From Bacteroidales bacterium (GTDB taxonomy: Bacteria; Bacteroidota; Bacteroidia; Bacteroidales; F082): DNA of 32,060 nucleotides. The stretch covers positions 1 to 32,060 of the forward strand of contig JACFNF010000028.1 of NCBI GenBank assembly GCA_019454985.1, written 5' to 3'. Below are positions 24,000 through 31,805 of the stretch, in pieces. The notes beneath the pieces were generated by a model that was given only the letters and a program-made list of their open reading frames with translations, was not told the DNA's origin and ran no database searches. The position numbers were made by a program, and so were the translations under genes. Numbering within the stretch: the first letter of the stretch is position 1; each line of letters starts with the position of its first letter.

Positions 24000-25129
24000 G
24001 ACTCAAGGTTTTTGATAAAACAACGCCGACGGATATGCTCACGGAATTCGTAATGTTTCCAGAGATTTAATGCATTGGTGTTGTCCTCAAGTTGCGGACT
24101 CGAAATAGCATACCTGATACCACTGTCAATATAAGCCTGGGTCAGCTCGTTGAAAAATATGGTATGCACACCTTTGCCCTGATAGTCAGGTCTAATGCCT
24201 ATCAGGTACATGTCAATAATATCATTTTTACCATAAATTGATCTTAGGATAGGGATGAATCCGAATGGGAAAAGCTTTCCTTTTGCCTTTATCAAAGCTT
24301 TTGACAAGGAGGGCATGGTGATTCCAAAGCCAACAACATCATCGTTTTTATCAATCACAAAACATACGAATTCAGGCTTTACAATTTTGAAATACTGTTT
24401 TATGTAATAATCTATCTGTTCCTCGGTCAGTTGCACGAAGCCATACAAATCAACAAAGGAATCATTCAGGGTATGGAACATTTTTTTTGCATAAGGGATG
24501 ATTTCTTTGGCTTTTTTAATTTGCAGCGTTCGAAGTTCATACCTTTCAGCAACTAAGGCAGCGTTTCTTTTTATTTTTTCAGGCACCTCTTTCGGTGGAA
24601 TGAGTTCGTGTTGCACCCAGTCCACATCTTTTACAAAACCTAACATTTCAAGATGTTTTGGATAATAAGGATAATTGTAGATGACAGCTTGTGTGCCTAA
24701 TTCATTGAATCCTTCAACAAGCATACCCTCGAGATCCATATCGCTGAAACCGAGCGGTCCATGGATGGCTGTCATCCCTTCCGATTTACCCCAATCCTCC
24801 ACTGCACCAATCAATGCTGATGAAACGGCCAAATCATCCACAAAATCAATCCAACCAAAGCGCACCTTACGTTCATCCCATTTTTCATTGGCTCTTTGAT
24901 TGATAATGCCTGCTATGCGCCCTACCATCTGCGACCCTTTGAAGGCTAAGAAATATTTTGTTTTGCAGAAAGCATGTGCAGGATTTTTTTTCGGCGATAG
25001 CGTTGCTCGTTCAAACCCAAATAGTTGTGGCACCCTGTATGGGTTGCCGTTGTACAAAGTATTTGGAAAGGCAATAAACCGTTTAAGGTCTTTAGCCGTT
25101 TTTACTTCTTTAATGATAATGTTTTCCAT
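23996..25129 (-). CDS. GNAT-type N-acyltransferase: candidate bacterial ceramide synthase
   Basis: This 377-residue soluble protein has a long N-terminal domain (about 1-180) with GPLGFSDMDLEG at 124-135. Its C-terminal GNAT fold carries the acyl-CoA pyrophosphate loop RPDYQGKGV at 313-321 and a preceding IDMYLIGI strand. The length is about twice that of a single-domain acetyltransferase, so two related domains are likely. It starts 1 base after the serine palmitoyltransferase stop. In bacteria the enzyme that acylates 3-ketosphinganine (bCerS) belongs to the GNAT-like superfamily, not the eukaryotic TLC family, so this is the natural candidate. It could also acylate another substrate. The identification needs comparison with Caulobacter bCerS, which I cannot run. 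Confidence 0.65.
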   Translation of the reverse strand: MENIIIKEVKTAKDLKRFIAFPNTLYNGNPYRVPQLFGFERATLSPKKNPAHAFCKTKYFLAFKGSQMVGRIAGIINQRANEKWDERKVRFGWIDFVDDLAVSSALIGAVEDWGKSEGMTAIHGPLGFSDMDLEGMLVEGFNELGTQAVIYNYPYYPKHLEMLGFVKDVDWVQHELIPPKEVPEKIKRNAALVAERYELRTLQIKKAKEIIPYAKKMFHTLNDSFVDLYGFVQLTEEQIDYYIKQYFKIVKPEFVCFVIDKNDDVVGFGITMPSLSKALIKAKGKLFPFGFIPILRSIYGKNDIIDMYLIGIRPDYQGKGVHTIFFNELTQAYIDSGIRYAISSPQLEDNTNALNLWKHYEFREHIRRRCFIKNLES

Positions 25130-25130
25130 A

Positions 25131-26333
25131 TCAGTACATTGTTTTTGATAATCTGCCGTTCATCATTGCCCGGCTTTGGATGAGTTTTTCAATAGCCATG
25201 TCAATTTGCTCTTTTGTATGGTTTGAGGTAAGTGAAAATCGGAGGATAGATTCTTCTTTTGCTACAGCAGGATGAATGATAGGGTTAACGTACACTCCTT
25301 GCGACATTAGCATTGTAGCTATGGCAAAGGTATTTTCGTCATTGCCAATGAAAATGGGGATGATGGGCGTCTGGCTTTTGCCGATATTAAATCCGTTGTA
25401 TTGCAGCCAATAACGGGCATATTCTGTATTTTCCCAGAGTATCTCGCGCCTTTCGGGTTCTTCTTTGATGATTTGTAACGCTTGAATGACCACGGCAGCC
25501 GAGGCAGGGGGTATTCCAGCGCTGAAAAGCAACGAGCGTGCATTGTGTTTTATAAAGTTGATGGTATCGGTGTCTCCGGCTACAAATCCGCCAAGCGATG
25601 CTAACGATTTGCTGAAAGTGCCCATGATCAGATCTACCTTTTCCGTCACATGAAAATAGGATGCCGTACCGGCTCCTTTTTTCCCTAATACTCCTAAGGC
25701 ATGGGCATCGTCCACCATCACCGAAACAGAGTATTTTTCGGCTAAACGACAGATTTTATCTAAAGGTGCAATGTCGCCTTCCATGCTAAATACCCCATCC
25801 ACCACAATCAAAACAACTTGACCTGAGTCGGTCTTTTTAAGATTTTCTTCCAACGAATTCATATCGTTGTGCCTGAACTTAAAGCTTTTGGCAAAGGTGA
25901 GCCGGCTTCCTTCAATGATTGAAGCGTGATTTTTTTCGTCTATCACAACGAAATCGTTTCGACCGGTGAGCGCCGAAATTGTTCCAAGGTTTGTCTGGAA
26001 GCCCGTGCTGAACACGGCCGAAGCAGGTTTGCCTGTAAATTCAGCAAGTTTAGCTTCCAACTCCTCATGCAAATCAAGGTTGCCGTTCATTAAGCGCGAA
26101 CCTGAGGCGCCGGTTCCGTATTTATCCAAAGCTTTTTTTGCTGCTTCAATCAGCTTAGGATGATTAGTCAGTCCCAGATAACTGTTTGAACCAAACATCA
26201 ATACTTTTTTCCCGTTAATCATCACTTCGGTATCTTGCCCCGATTCTATGGGATGATAATAGGGGTAAAAGCCCATTTTTTTTAACATCTGAGGCCGGTC
26301 ATATTGGGCCATTTTGTTGAGAAGTGCTTTCAT
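25131..26333 (-). CDS. spt: Serine palmitoyltransferase (alpha-oxoamine synthase family)
   Basis: This 400-residue PLP enzyme condenses L-serine with palmitoyl-CoA to 3-ketosphinganine, the first step of sphingolipid synthesis. The PLP lysine is K242 in GTFSKSLASLGG, the ring-stacking histidine is in EKNHASI (H136), and the cofactor-pairing aspartate is in VDDAHALG (D208). The YGTGASGSR segment is at 72-80. Relatives in the same family (KBL, AONS, HemA) are alternatives, but the N-terminus (FYPYYHPIESGQDTEVMINGK) and the presence of ceramide-type enzymes next door favour SPT. It lies 20 bases after the DUF5686 gene and 1 base before the acyltransferase. No signal or membrane segment, as in other bacterial, soluble SPTs. 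Confidence 0.85.
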   Translation of the reverse strand: MKALLNKMAQYDRPQMLKKMGFYPYYHPIESGQDTEVMINGKKVLMFGSNSYLGLTNHPKLIEAAKKALDKYGTGASGSRLMNGNLDLHEELEAKLAEFTGKPASAVFSTGFQTNLGTISALTGRNDFVVIDEKNHASIIEGSRLTFAKSFKFRHNDMNSLEENLKKTDSGQVVLIVVDGVFSMEGDIAPLDKICRLAEKYSVSVMVDDAHALGVLGKKGAGTASYFHVTEKVDLIMGTFSKSLASLGGFVAGDTDTINFIKHNARSLLFSAGIPPASAAVVIQALQIIKEEPERREILWENTEYARYWLQYNGFNIGKSQTPIIPIFIGNDENTFAIATMLMSQGVYVNPIIHPAVAKEESILRFSLTSNHTKEQIDMAIEKLIQSRAMMNGRLSKTMY

Positions 26334-26353
26334 GTTGATTGGTTTTTTTTGTG

Positions 26354-28897
26354 TTAAAAATCAAATTTGAATCTAAGACGTATCCCATTTTGAGTCACAT
26401 TGGGGTTGTCAAGATGGGAGAGCCGTTGTACATAATCAACCCTGAAAAATTTTAGAATATTTCCAACCCCCAAACTCATCTCAATATAGGGTTTGCCCTC
26501 GAGGGTGTAGGTGGTTGTGTTTCCAAAATTATCGGATGGAAACTGCATGAGCCCGGTGGTTACGTTGGGATTGTTCTTGTCGGTAACACTGCCATAAACC
26601 CCTTTAAATGATAAAATTTCGCGCCATCCTAAGCGTTTGATCAAAGGAATTTTGTTGAAAAAGAAACCATTGAAATTTTGCTCGGCAAACAAACTCAGGT
26701 GTTGGTCGCTGACAAATTCCAAGAAATTCATCAGGTTGTACGACAGCAATTGGTAGGAATAGGTCTGGTTTGCCCGGTGAACGGTTAGCAATGGGAATGG
26801 GATATTGCTCCCGAATATTTTCGAGCTTTCAAATTGCAAATCCATAAATCCGATTGGCGAAAGATAAAACCGCTTGAAAATGTTGAGGTTCAATTTGCTG
26901 AAATTATAATCAGCATTAAAATATCCTTTTACACTCTGTGAATATGAAAGTTGAAATATCGGATATTTGCTGATGATTGGGATCCGATAACTCATTCCTT
27001 GATAATATTTTTCGTTCGGTGCAAACCTTAAGGTTGCTCCAATTTCACTGGAAGTGATGTCGTTCAGTTTGCGATCGTCATTGAATTGGAAAAGTAAAGT
27101 GCCGCCCGGTGTTTGTGTTACGTTTTTGAAATTGATAATAGTTGAGAAACCGTTGCCCCAATCACGGTGATGCTCAAGTTTGTACATTTCGTAATAGAGT
27201 ATTTTGTCAGCAACACCTCGTTTAAACGAAAGCAGGAAGTTGTCTTCGTTGATAAACTGCATTTCCATTCCTGGGAAATTGGTCTCAACCTGATGCATGG
27301 CCTTAATGAAATGTTGCGGATTTTCTTTCAACGAGCGGCCATTCAACGACCACGTGGCACTAACCGAATGTTTCAGTCGCTCATCTTTAAAGCCGTATGA
27401 TAAGTAGCCCTCTAATGTAAAGCGTTCGCTGAAGTTCTGTGAGGTTCTGGCGCCAACTTTCAACCGGAATCCTTCCACATCATTGAAACTGTAAAAGGTG
27501 TTGACAGGCCCAACCTCAAAATTGCCAAATTTCCAATAGCCTGCTACCGCAAGCATCACTAAATCCATTGTACGTTTGAATGCCGGCACATGTTGTATGC
27601 TGTCTACCATCACAAAGATGTTCTGCTCTTGTTCTGTGAGTTTTTCAATTCTTCCGGCCTCCCAAAATGAGCTGCCACGTTGTGCATGTCCAATCGTTTT
27701 AATGGTGTGTTCAATGCCGGAGTAAATGCTGTCGGGGCGCGACATATTGAAAGCGTAATTATTGTAAAATGCTTTTTTCTTACCCAAAATGCCGGTATTG
27801 GTGTTGTTGATCAGATTGAAATCAACAACCAATTCATTTCGCTTGTACAACCATCCTCCGCTTTCCGATTCCTCAAACTCTTGAATGATTCGTAGATCAT
27901 TGACAAAATTTAGGTTGATATCTTCTGATACCCGCATATCCACTTTCGTCACAGCGTAACGGTCGTCATCGGTGATATACAAATTCCCCATAAAAGCGAA
28001 ATCAGCTTTATTACGCGGTTGGAATGCCAAATTGATGACCCGCAAACTGTCAATGGCAAGGGTGTCAATGATATGGAATTTGTAGATGAGTGGTGCAATG
28101 GATGAAATGGGGCTGATGAATTGATTGGTGAGCAGAGTGATGTTGCTCGAATAGATATTGATGTCCTGATAAAGATTATCAATGATAAATCCAACGCCTT
28201 CGTTATCAATATAATCGTGAAATCCAATCGCATTTGTGCCTAAAATGTATTCCTTTTGGGCTTTTGGCTCTTTACGGTAATAAACTTTTGATAGGGTTTC
28301 TTTGAGAAAGACCGGCAAATAAGGCTTCCCATTGATTTCGGCAGTATCAACGAAGTTGAAAACGTATTGAAATTTCTTAAAGAATTTTTTACTTCTGAAT
28401 TCATCAGTAATATTATTCAAAGCGAACTCCACCTTTTCGTGCTTGTCGAATTCGTAATAGTCAAAAGTTTCTCTGCTATTTGAATCCTTGTTTTCAATCA
28501 CTTTTTTGATGAGCTCAACGGCGGGATTGTCGCGGTTACGATAGCGTTTGCGCTGTCCGGTAATCAATACTTCGGTCAGGTTGATATTCTCAGGTTCAAT
28601 TATAAAATTGATCGTTTGATTTCTGGCATCTCCCACAGCCTTGACTTCTCTTTTATATCCAATAAAAGATGCTTGCAATTGATTGGAAGCCCATTGGGTC
28701 GAAAGACTGTAATCTCCATTGTAGTCAGTGATTGTGCCAATGTTCTTCCCGATGAAAACAACATTCACAAAAGGCATCGGTTCTTTTGTTCTGGCATCAA
28801 TCACCCGACCTTTGATATTCACATATTTCTGACTAAATCCCTGTAAGGGTAATAGTATCATAAATGTGCAGGAAAATATATAGAGTAATCTTTTCAT
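26354..28897 (-). CDS. DUF5686 family outer-membrane protein within the lipid operon
   Basis: This 847-residue protein has a signal peptide (MKRLLYIFSCTFMILLPLQGFSQ, cleavage near residue 22). A carboxypeptidase-regulatory-like domain follows (about 24-110, VNIKGRVIDARTKEPMPFV and GDYSLSTQW), then the DUF5686 body (RDNPAVELIKKVIE), and a long C-terminal region of alternating strands ending in LRFKFDF. The final Phe is as expected of a beta barrel inserted by BamA. It is related to but clearly diverged from the 4579-7191 protein. It is embedded between GtrA (12-base gap) and SPT (20-base gap). An outer-membrane barrel in a lipid synthesis operon suggests a part in moving or placing the sphingolipid, which is inference. 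No TonB box or plug domain was seen. Confidence 0.85.
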   Translation of the reverse strand: MKRLLYIFSCTFMILLPLQGFSQKYVNIKGRVIDARTKEPMPFVNVVFIGKNIGTITDYNGDYSLSTQWASNQLQASFIGYKREVKAVGDARNQTINFIIEPENINLTEVLITGQRKRYRNRDNPAVELIKKVIENKDSNSRETFDYYEFDKHEKVEFALNNITDEFRSKKFFKKFQYVFNFVDTAEINGKPYLPVFLKETLSKVYYRKEPKAQKEYILGTNAIGFHDYIDNEGVGFIIDNLYQDINIYSSNITLLTNQFISPISSIAPLIYKFHIIDTLAIDSLRVINLAFQPRNKADFAFMGNLYITDDDRYAVTKVDMRVSEDINLNFVNDLRIIQEFEESESGGWLYKRNELVVDFNLINNTNTGILGKKKAFYNNYAFNMSRPDSIYSGIEHTIKTIGHAQRGSSFWEAGRIEKLTEQEQNIFVMVDSIQHVPAFKRTMDLVMLAVAGYWKFGNFEVGPVNTFYSFNDVEGFRLKVGARTSQNFSERFTLEGYLSYGFKDERLKHSVSATWSLNGRSLKENPQHFIKAMHQVETNFPGMEMQFINEDNFLLSFKRGVADKILYYEMYKLEHHRDWGNGFSTIINFKNVTQTPGGTLLFQFNDDRKLNDITSSEIGATLRFAPNEKYYQGMSYRIPIISKYPIFQLSYSQSVKGYFNADYNFSKLNLNIFKRFYLSPIGFMDLQFESSKIFGSNIPFPLLTVHRANQTYSYQLLSYNLMNFLEFVSDQHLSLFAEQNFNGFFFNKIPLIKRLGWREILSFKGVYGSVTDKNNPNVTTGLMQFPSDNFGNTTTYTLEGKPYIEMSLGVGNILKFFRVDYVQRLSHLDNPNVTQNGIRLRFKFDF

Positions 28898-28909
28898 CGT
28901 AATATATAC

Positions 28910-29305
28910 CTATTTGAAAATGAAATATTTATGTGTAAAGAAGTTAAACCCTATTCCAATCATTACCGAAACGATCACTTTTGATAAGATGTAATAAATG
29001 TGAGCAAACTCAACGAGCAGGAAAAGTCCCGTTGTATTTAAAAGAATGCTCGCAATCCAAATGGCTGTATATTTATATGTTTGTTTGAAAAGGTTGCCTT
29101 GTTTTTCGCAAAATGCCCAGTTTCTTTCTAAAAGAAACGAAACCACCCCTCCGGTTACAGCACCCGTTATCGCCGAAAACATGTACCACAGTTTAAAAAC
29201 TTCGGTAAACAGAACCAATACCAAAAAGTCTGTTGCTGTCGCAATGCCTGCGACAATCGAATAGCGAACGAACGAAGCGAAACCGGAAGGTTTGGTGGTT
29301 TTCAT
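28910..29305 (-). CDS. GtrA-like four-helix membrane protein
   Basis: This 131-residue protein has four membrane helices and the GtrA pattern: FVRYSIVAGIATATDFLVL at the start, SFLLERNWAFCEK in the middle (the NrxWvF motif) and a GFNFFTHKYFIFK end. GtrA proteins are proposed to help flip lipid-linked sugars across the inner membrane. It lies 9 bases after the PgpA gene and 12 before the DUF5686 gene. In this operon the likely cargo is a phosphoinositol lipid or a sugar-modified form of it. The glycosyltransferase usually paired with GtrA is missing here; one is present far away at 2519-3460. Family sure, cargo inferred. Confidence 0.88.
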   Translation of the reverse strand: MKTTKPSGFASFVRYSIVAGIATATDFLVLVLFTEVFKLWYMFSAITGAVTGGVVSFLLERNWAFCEKQGNLFKQTYKYTAIWIASILLNTTGLFLLVEFAHIYYILSKVIVSVMIGIGFNFFTHKYFIFK

Positions 29306-29314
29306 TTTGTCAAA

Positions 29315-29791
29315 TCAAAAAAGATTAAACAATATCAAGCACTGAAGCATGATGCTGGAATAGATTCCGGCCAACACATCGTCTAGCATCACACTCCAAT
29401 GGTTTTGCATGACGTCAATTCGCTTGATAAACATCGGCTTTACGATATCGAAAAACCTGAACAACAGCAGTGCAGCCAAATAGTATTTCCAATGTGGTGG
29501 GAGGGCATAGGCAGCAATCCAAACTCCAATGACTTCGTCAATCACAATTTTTGAGGCATCGTGCTCCCAGATAGTTTCTAACTTTTTTATGGAATATGCA
29601 CCTATGAAAAATACAATGAGCGTCATCGCGACATTGATAAGAAGAATGGCTGGTTGTGCGCCTCCCAGATAATGTAAAAACATATTGGTGAGGAAAAGAA
29701 TCACAACGCCTGCCATTGATCCTGCTGTGCCCGGCGCAACCGGAAAATATCCGACTCCCAGCATGGTCGCAATAAGCCTGTGCTTTCTCAT
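29315..29791 (-). CDS. pgpA: PgpA-family lipid phosphatase, probable phosphatidylinositol-phosphate phosphatase
   Basis: This 158-residue membrane protein has the four PgpA signatures: PVAPGTAGS at 17-25, IVIDEVIG at 82-89, RFFDIVKP at 112-119 and VMLDDVLAG at 134-142. PgpA normally removes the phosphate of phosphatidylglycerol phosphate. In this operon, between inositol phosphate synthase and phosphoinositol lipid genes, it is more likely to turn phosphatidylinositol phosphate into phosphatidylinositol, a role shown for a PgpA-type enzyme in gut Bacteroides. Its ATG overlaps the stop of the inositol synthase gene by 4 bases (ATGA), so the two are translationally coupled. A housekeeping PGP phosphatase role cannot be ruled out. 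Confidence 0.82.
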   Translation of the reverse strand: MRKHRLIATMLGVGYFPVAPGTAGSMAGVVILFLTNMFLHYLGGAQPAILLINVAMTLIVFFIGAYSIKKLETIWEHDASKIVIDEVIGVWIAAYALPPHWKYYLAALLLFRFFDIVKPMFIKRIDVMQNHWSVMLDDVLAGIYSSIMLQCLILFNLF

Positions 29792-31110
29792 TGTTCTTCT
29801 TCGTAATAATCAAGTCCCAGATGATTGATCAGTTTCTCGCCCATCAAGTGCCTGAGGGTGTTTTCGAGCTTGATCTTTTGCTGAAATATGTCGTGAATAG
29901 GCGGCAGTCCCTGCAGGGTTTGGGGCGATTTAAAGTAGAATGAAAGCCATTCCTGAATGCCTTTCATCTGAGCCCGATGTGCAAGGTCAATAAACAATAC
30001 GAGATCCAAAACAACCGGTGCCGCAAGAATGGAGTCTTTGCACAAAAAGTTAACCTTGATCTGCATTTTATACCCTAACCAACCAAAAATATCAATGTTG
30101 TCCCAGCTCTCTTTGTCGTCTCCTTTGGGGGGATAATAATTGATTCTCACTTTGTGATACATCTCTTTATAGAGTTCGGGATACAGTTCAGCTTCCAGGA
30201 TGCTTTCGAGTACACTCAATTTGGAAACTTCTTTGGTTTTAAACGAATCGGCATCATCCAGCACTTTGCCATCCCGGTTTCCCAAGATATTGGTCGAAAA
30301 CCAACCGTCAATGCCGATCAATCGGCTTTTCAGGCCGGGACCTAAGATCGTTTTCATCAGAGTTTGGCCGGTTTTAAAATCTTTGCCGGCAATGGGAACT
30401 TCCAATTTATTAGCAAGCTCAACAATCGCCGGAATATCGCAACTGAGGTTAGGCGCCCCGTTGATAAAGGGAATACCGCTTTGAATGGCTGCATAAGCGT
30501 ATATCATGCTGGGGGCTATGGCCGGATGATTGTCCCGGAGTGCGTTCTCAAACTTTTCAAGGTCTTGATGTATCTCTTGCTGTTCAACGTAAACCTCAGT
30601 TGAAGCACACCAAACCATCACCAACCTGTCACAGCCATTTTTCTGCTTAAATTGTTCAATATCCAACATCAAGGCTTTTGCAGAGTCCATTTTGGTTTTT
30701 TCGTGTTTAACGTGTTCGCCGTCAAGGTTTTTCACAAATGAATGGTCGAAAACGGCTTTCATGGGTTGAATGGACTCTAACTCATCTTTCAGCCGGGCCA
30801 GCAATTCAGTGTCGAGCACGCCGGCATTTGTTGCAGCTTCCCAGGCATTGTCGGGGGTAATGTCCCAGCCACCAAATACCAAATCGTTTAGGGAAGCGAG
30901 TGGTACAAAATCGCGGATTGCGGGATTGCGGTTTTCGGTGCGTTTGCCGAGCCTGATGCGCCCCATCTGGGTGATGGAGCCAATAGGCTGACCAATGCCT
31001 TTTCGGGCGGCAAGGGTACCAGCAATAAATGTAGTTGAAACCGCTCCAAGACCAGGAATTAAAATGCCAAGTTTTCCATTGGCCTTCTGAATGTTTTTCT
31101 TAAGATTCAT
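29788..31110 (-). CDS. ino1: myo-Inositol-3-phosphate synthase
   Basis: This 440-residue NAD-dependent enzyme converts glucose-6-phosphate to myo-inositol-3-phosphate. Visible features are the N-terminal Rossmann motif LIPGLGAVSTTFIAG (17-31), NGAPNLSCDIPAI (217-229), AGKDFKTGQT (241-250), which contains a catalytic lysine, and STNILGNRDG (272-281). The last three are the family's most conserved blocks. Length is close to other bacterial forms of the eukaryote-like type. It follows the phosphatidyltransferase by 17 bases and provides its substrate. This gene is rare enough in bacteria to mark the operon as an inositol lipid locus. Confidence 0.93.
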   Translation of the reverse strand: MNLKKNIQKANGKLGILIPGLGAVSTTFIAGTLAARKGIGQPIGSITQMGRIRLGKRTENRNPAIRDFVPLASLNDLVFGGWDITPDNAWEAATNAGVLDTELLARLKDELESIQPMKAVFDHSFVKNLDGEHVKHEKTKMDSAKALMLDIEQFKQKNGCDRLVMVWCASTEVYVEQQEIHQDLEKFENALRDNHPAIAPSMIYAYAAIQSGIPFINGAPNLSCDIPAIVELANKLEVPIAGKDFKTGQTLMKTILGPGLKSRLIGIDGWFSTNILGNRDGKVLDDADSFKTKEVSKLSVLESILEAELYPELYKEMYHKVRINYYPPKGDDKESWDNIDIFGWLGYKMQIKVNFLCKDSILAAPVVLDLVLFIDLAHRAQMKGIQEWLSFYFKSPQTLQGLPPIHDIFQQKIKLENTLRHLMGEKLINHLGLDYYEEEQ

Positions 31111-31127
31111 GGGTTAAATTTTTAGGG

Positions 31128-31805
31128 TTACATATTATTTTTACAATGATCAATCCTTTGAATTGCAGTGAGATTGGTTAAAATGGAAAGAATAAAAATC
31201 GGAATAGTGAAAACCGAAATATTCTCAAATAGAGGAAATGGTAGCCAGGAGACGGAAAATTTAAATTCGCCAAATACAAAGGATACTATCCCAGCCAGCA
31301 AAGCAGCAATACCTATCGTGAGGATTCGTTCCGGCCTCTGCATCATGCCAACTTTGCATTCCACGCCTAAGGCTTCGGCTCTGGCTCGCACATAACTCAC
31401 CATGATGGAGCCAATCATTGCTATAAATGCCGAGAGCGAACTCAGAAAATAATGGTGTGCTACCAGATAATAGCAAATGCCCAAAAACATGAACATCTCG
31501 CTGTATCGGTCGAGCACCGAATCGTAAAGCGCACCAAATCGGGTGGTTTTATTCGTCAGCCTGGCCAATTGTCCGTCAAGCATATCAAACAATCCGGCAA
31601 AAAGGGTGATGGCACCAAACCAGAATAGATACCTGAAATCGCCACGGTTGCCCTTTTCGCCTCCGGCAATCAACACAATGCTTGAGGCCAGTGTGATTCC
31701 AAAACCAATCGTGGTGATGCCGTTGGGCGTGATTCCGGTCTTGTTCAGCATACCCACAATAGGCGTTATCACTTGGTATGCTCTCGTTTTAATCGTGTTC
31801 CACAT
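31128..31805 (-). CDS. CDP-alcohol phosphatidyltransferase, probable phosphatidylinositol-phosphate synthase
   Basis: From the ATG at 31805 this is 225 residues; a TTG at 31871 would add 22 hydrophilic residues, but family members begin close to the NTIKTRAYQ segment. The catalytic signature D-x2-DG-x2-AR-x8-G-x3-D-x3-D is complete: D74, D77, G78, A81, R82, G91, D95 and D99. Several membrane helices surround it. The family joins an alcohol to CDP-diacylglycerol. With an inositol-3-phosphate synthase gene immediately after it, the alcohol is most likely inositol phosphate, giving PIP. A plain phosphatidylglycerol phosphate synthase is the alternative. First gene of the ten-gene operon. Confidence 0.85.
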   Translation of the reverse strand: MWNTIKTRAYQVITPIVGMLNKTGITPNGITTIGFGITLASSIVLIAGGEKGNRGDFRYLFWFGAITLFAGLFDMLDGQLARLTNKTTRFGALYDSVLDRYSEMFMFLGICYYLVAHHYFLSSLSAFIAMIGSIMVSYVRARAEALGVECKVGMMQRPERILTIGIAALLAGIVSFVFGEFKFSVSWLPFPLFENISVFTIPIFILSILTNLTAIQRIDHCKNNM

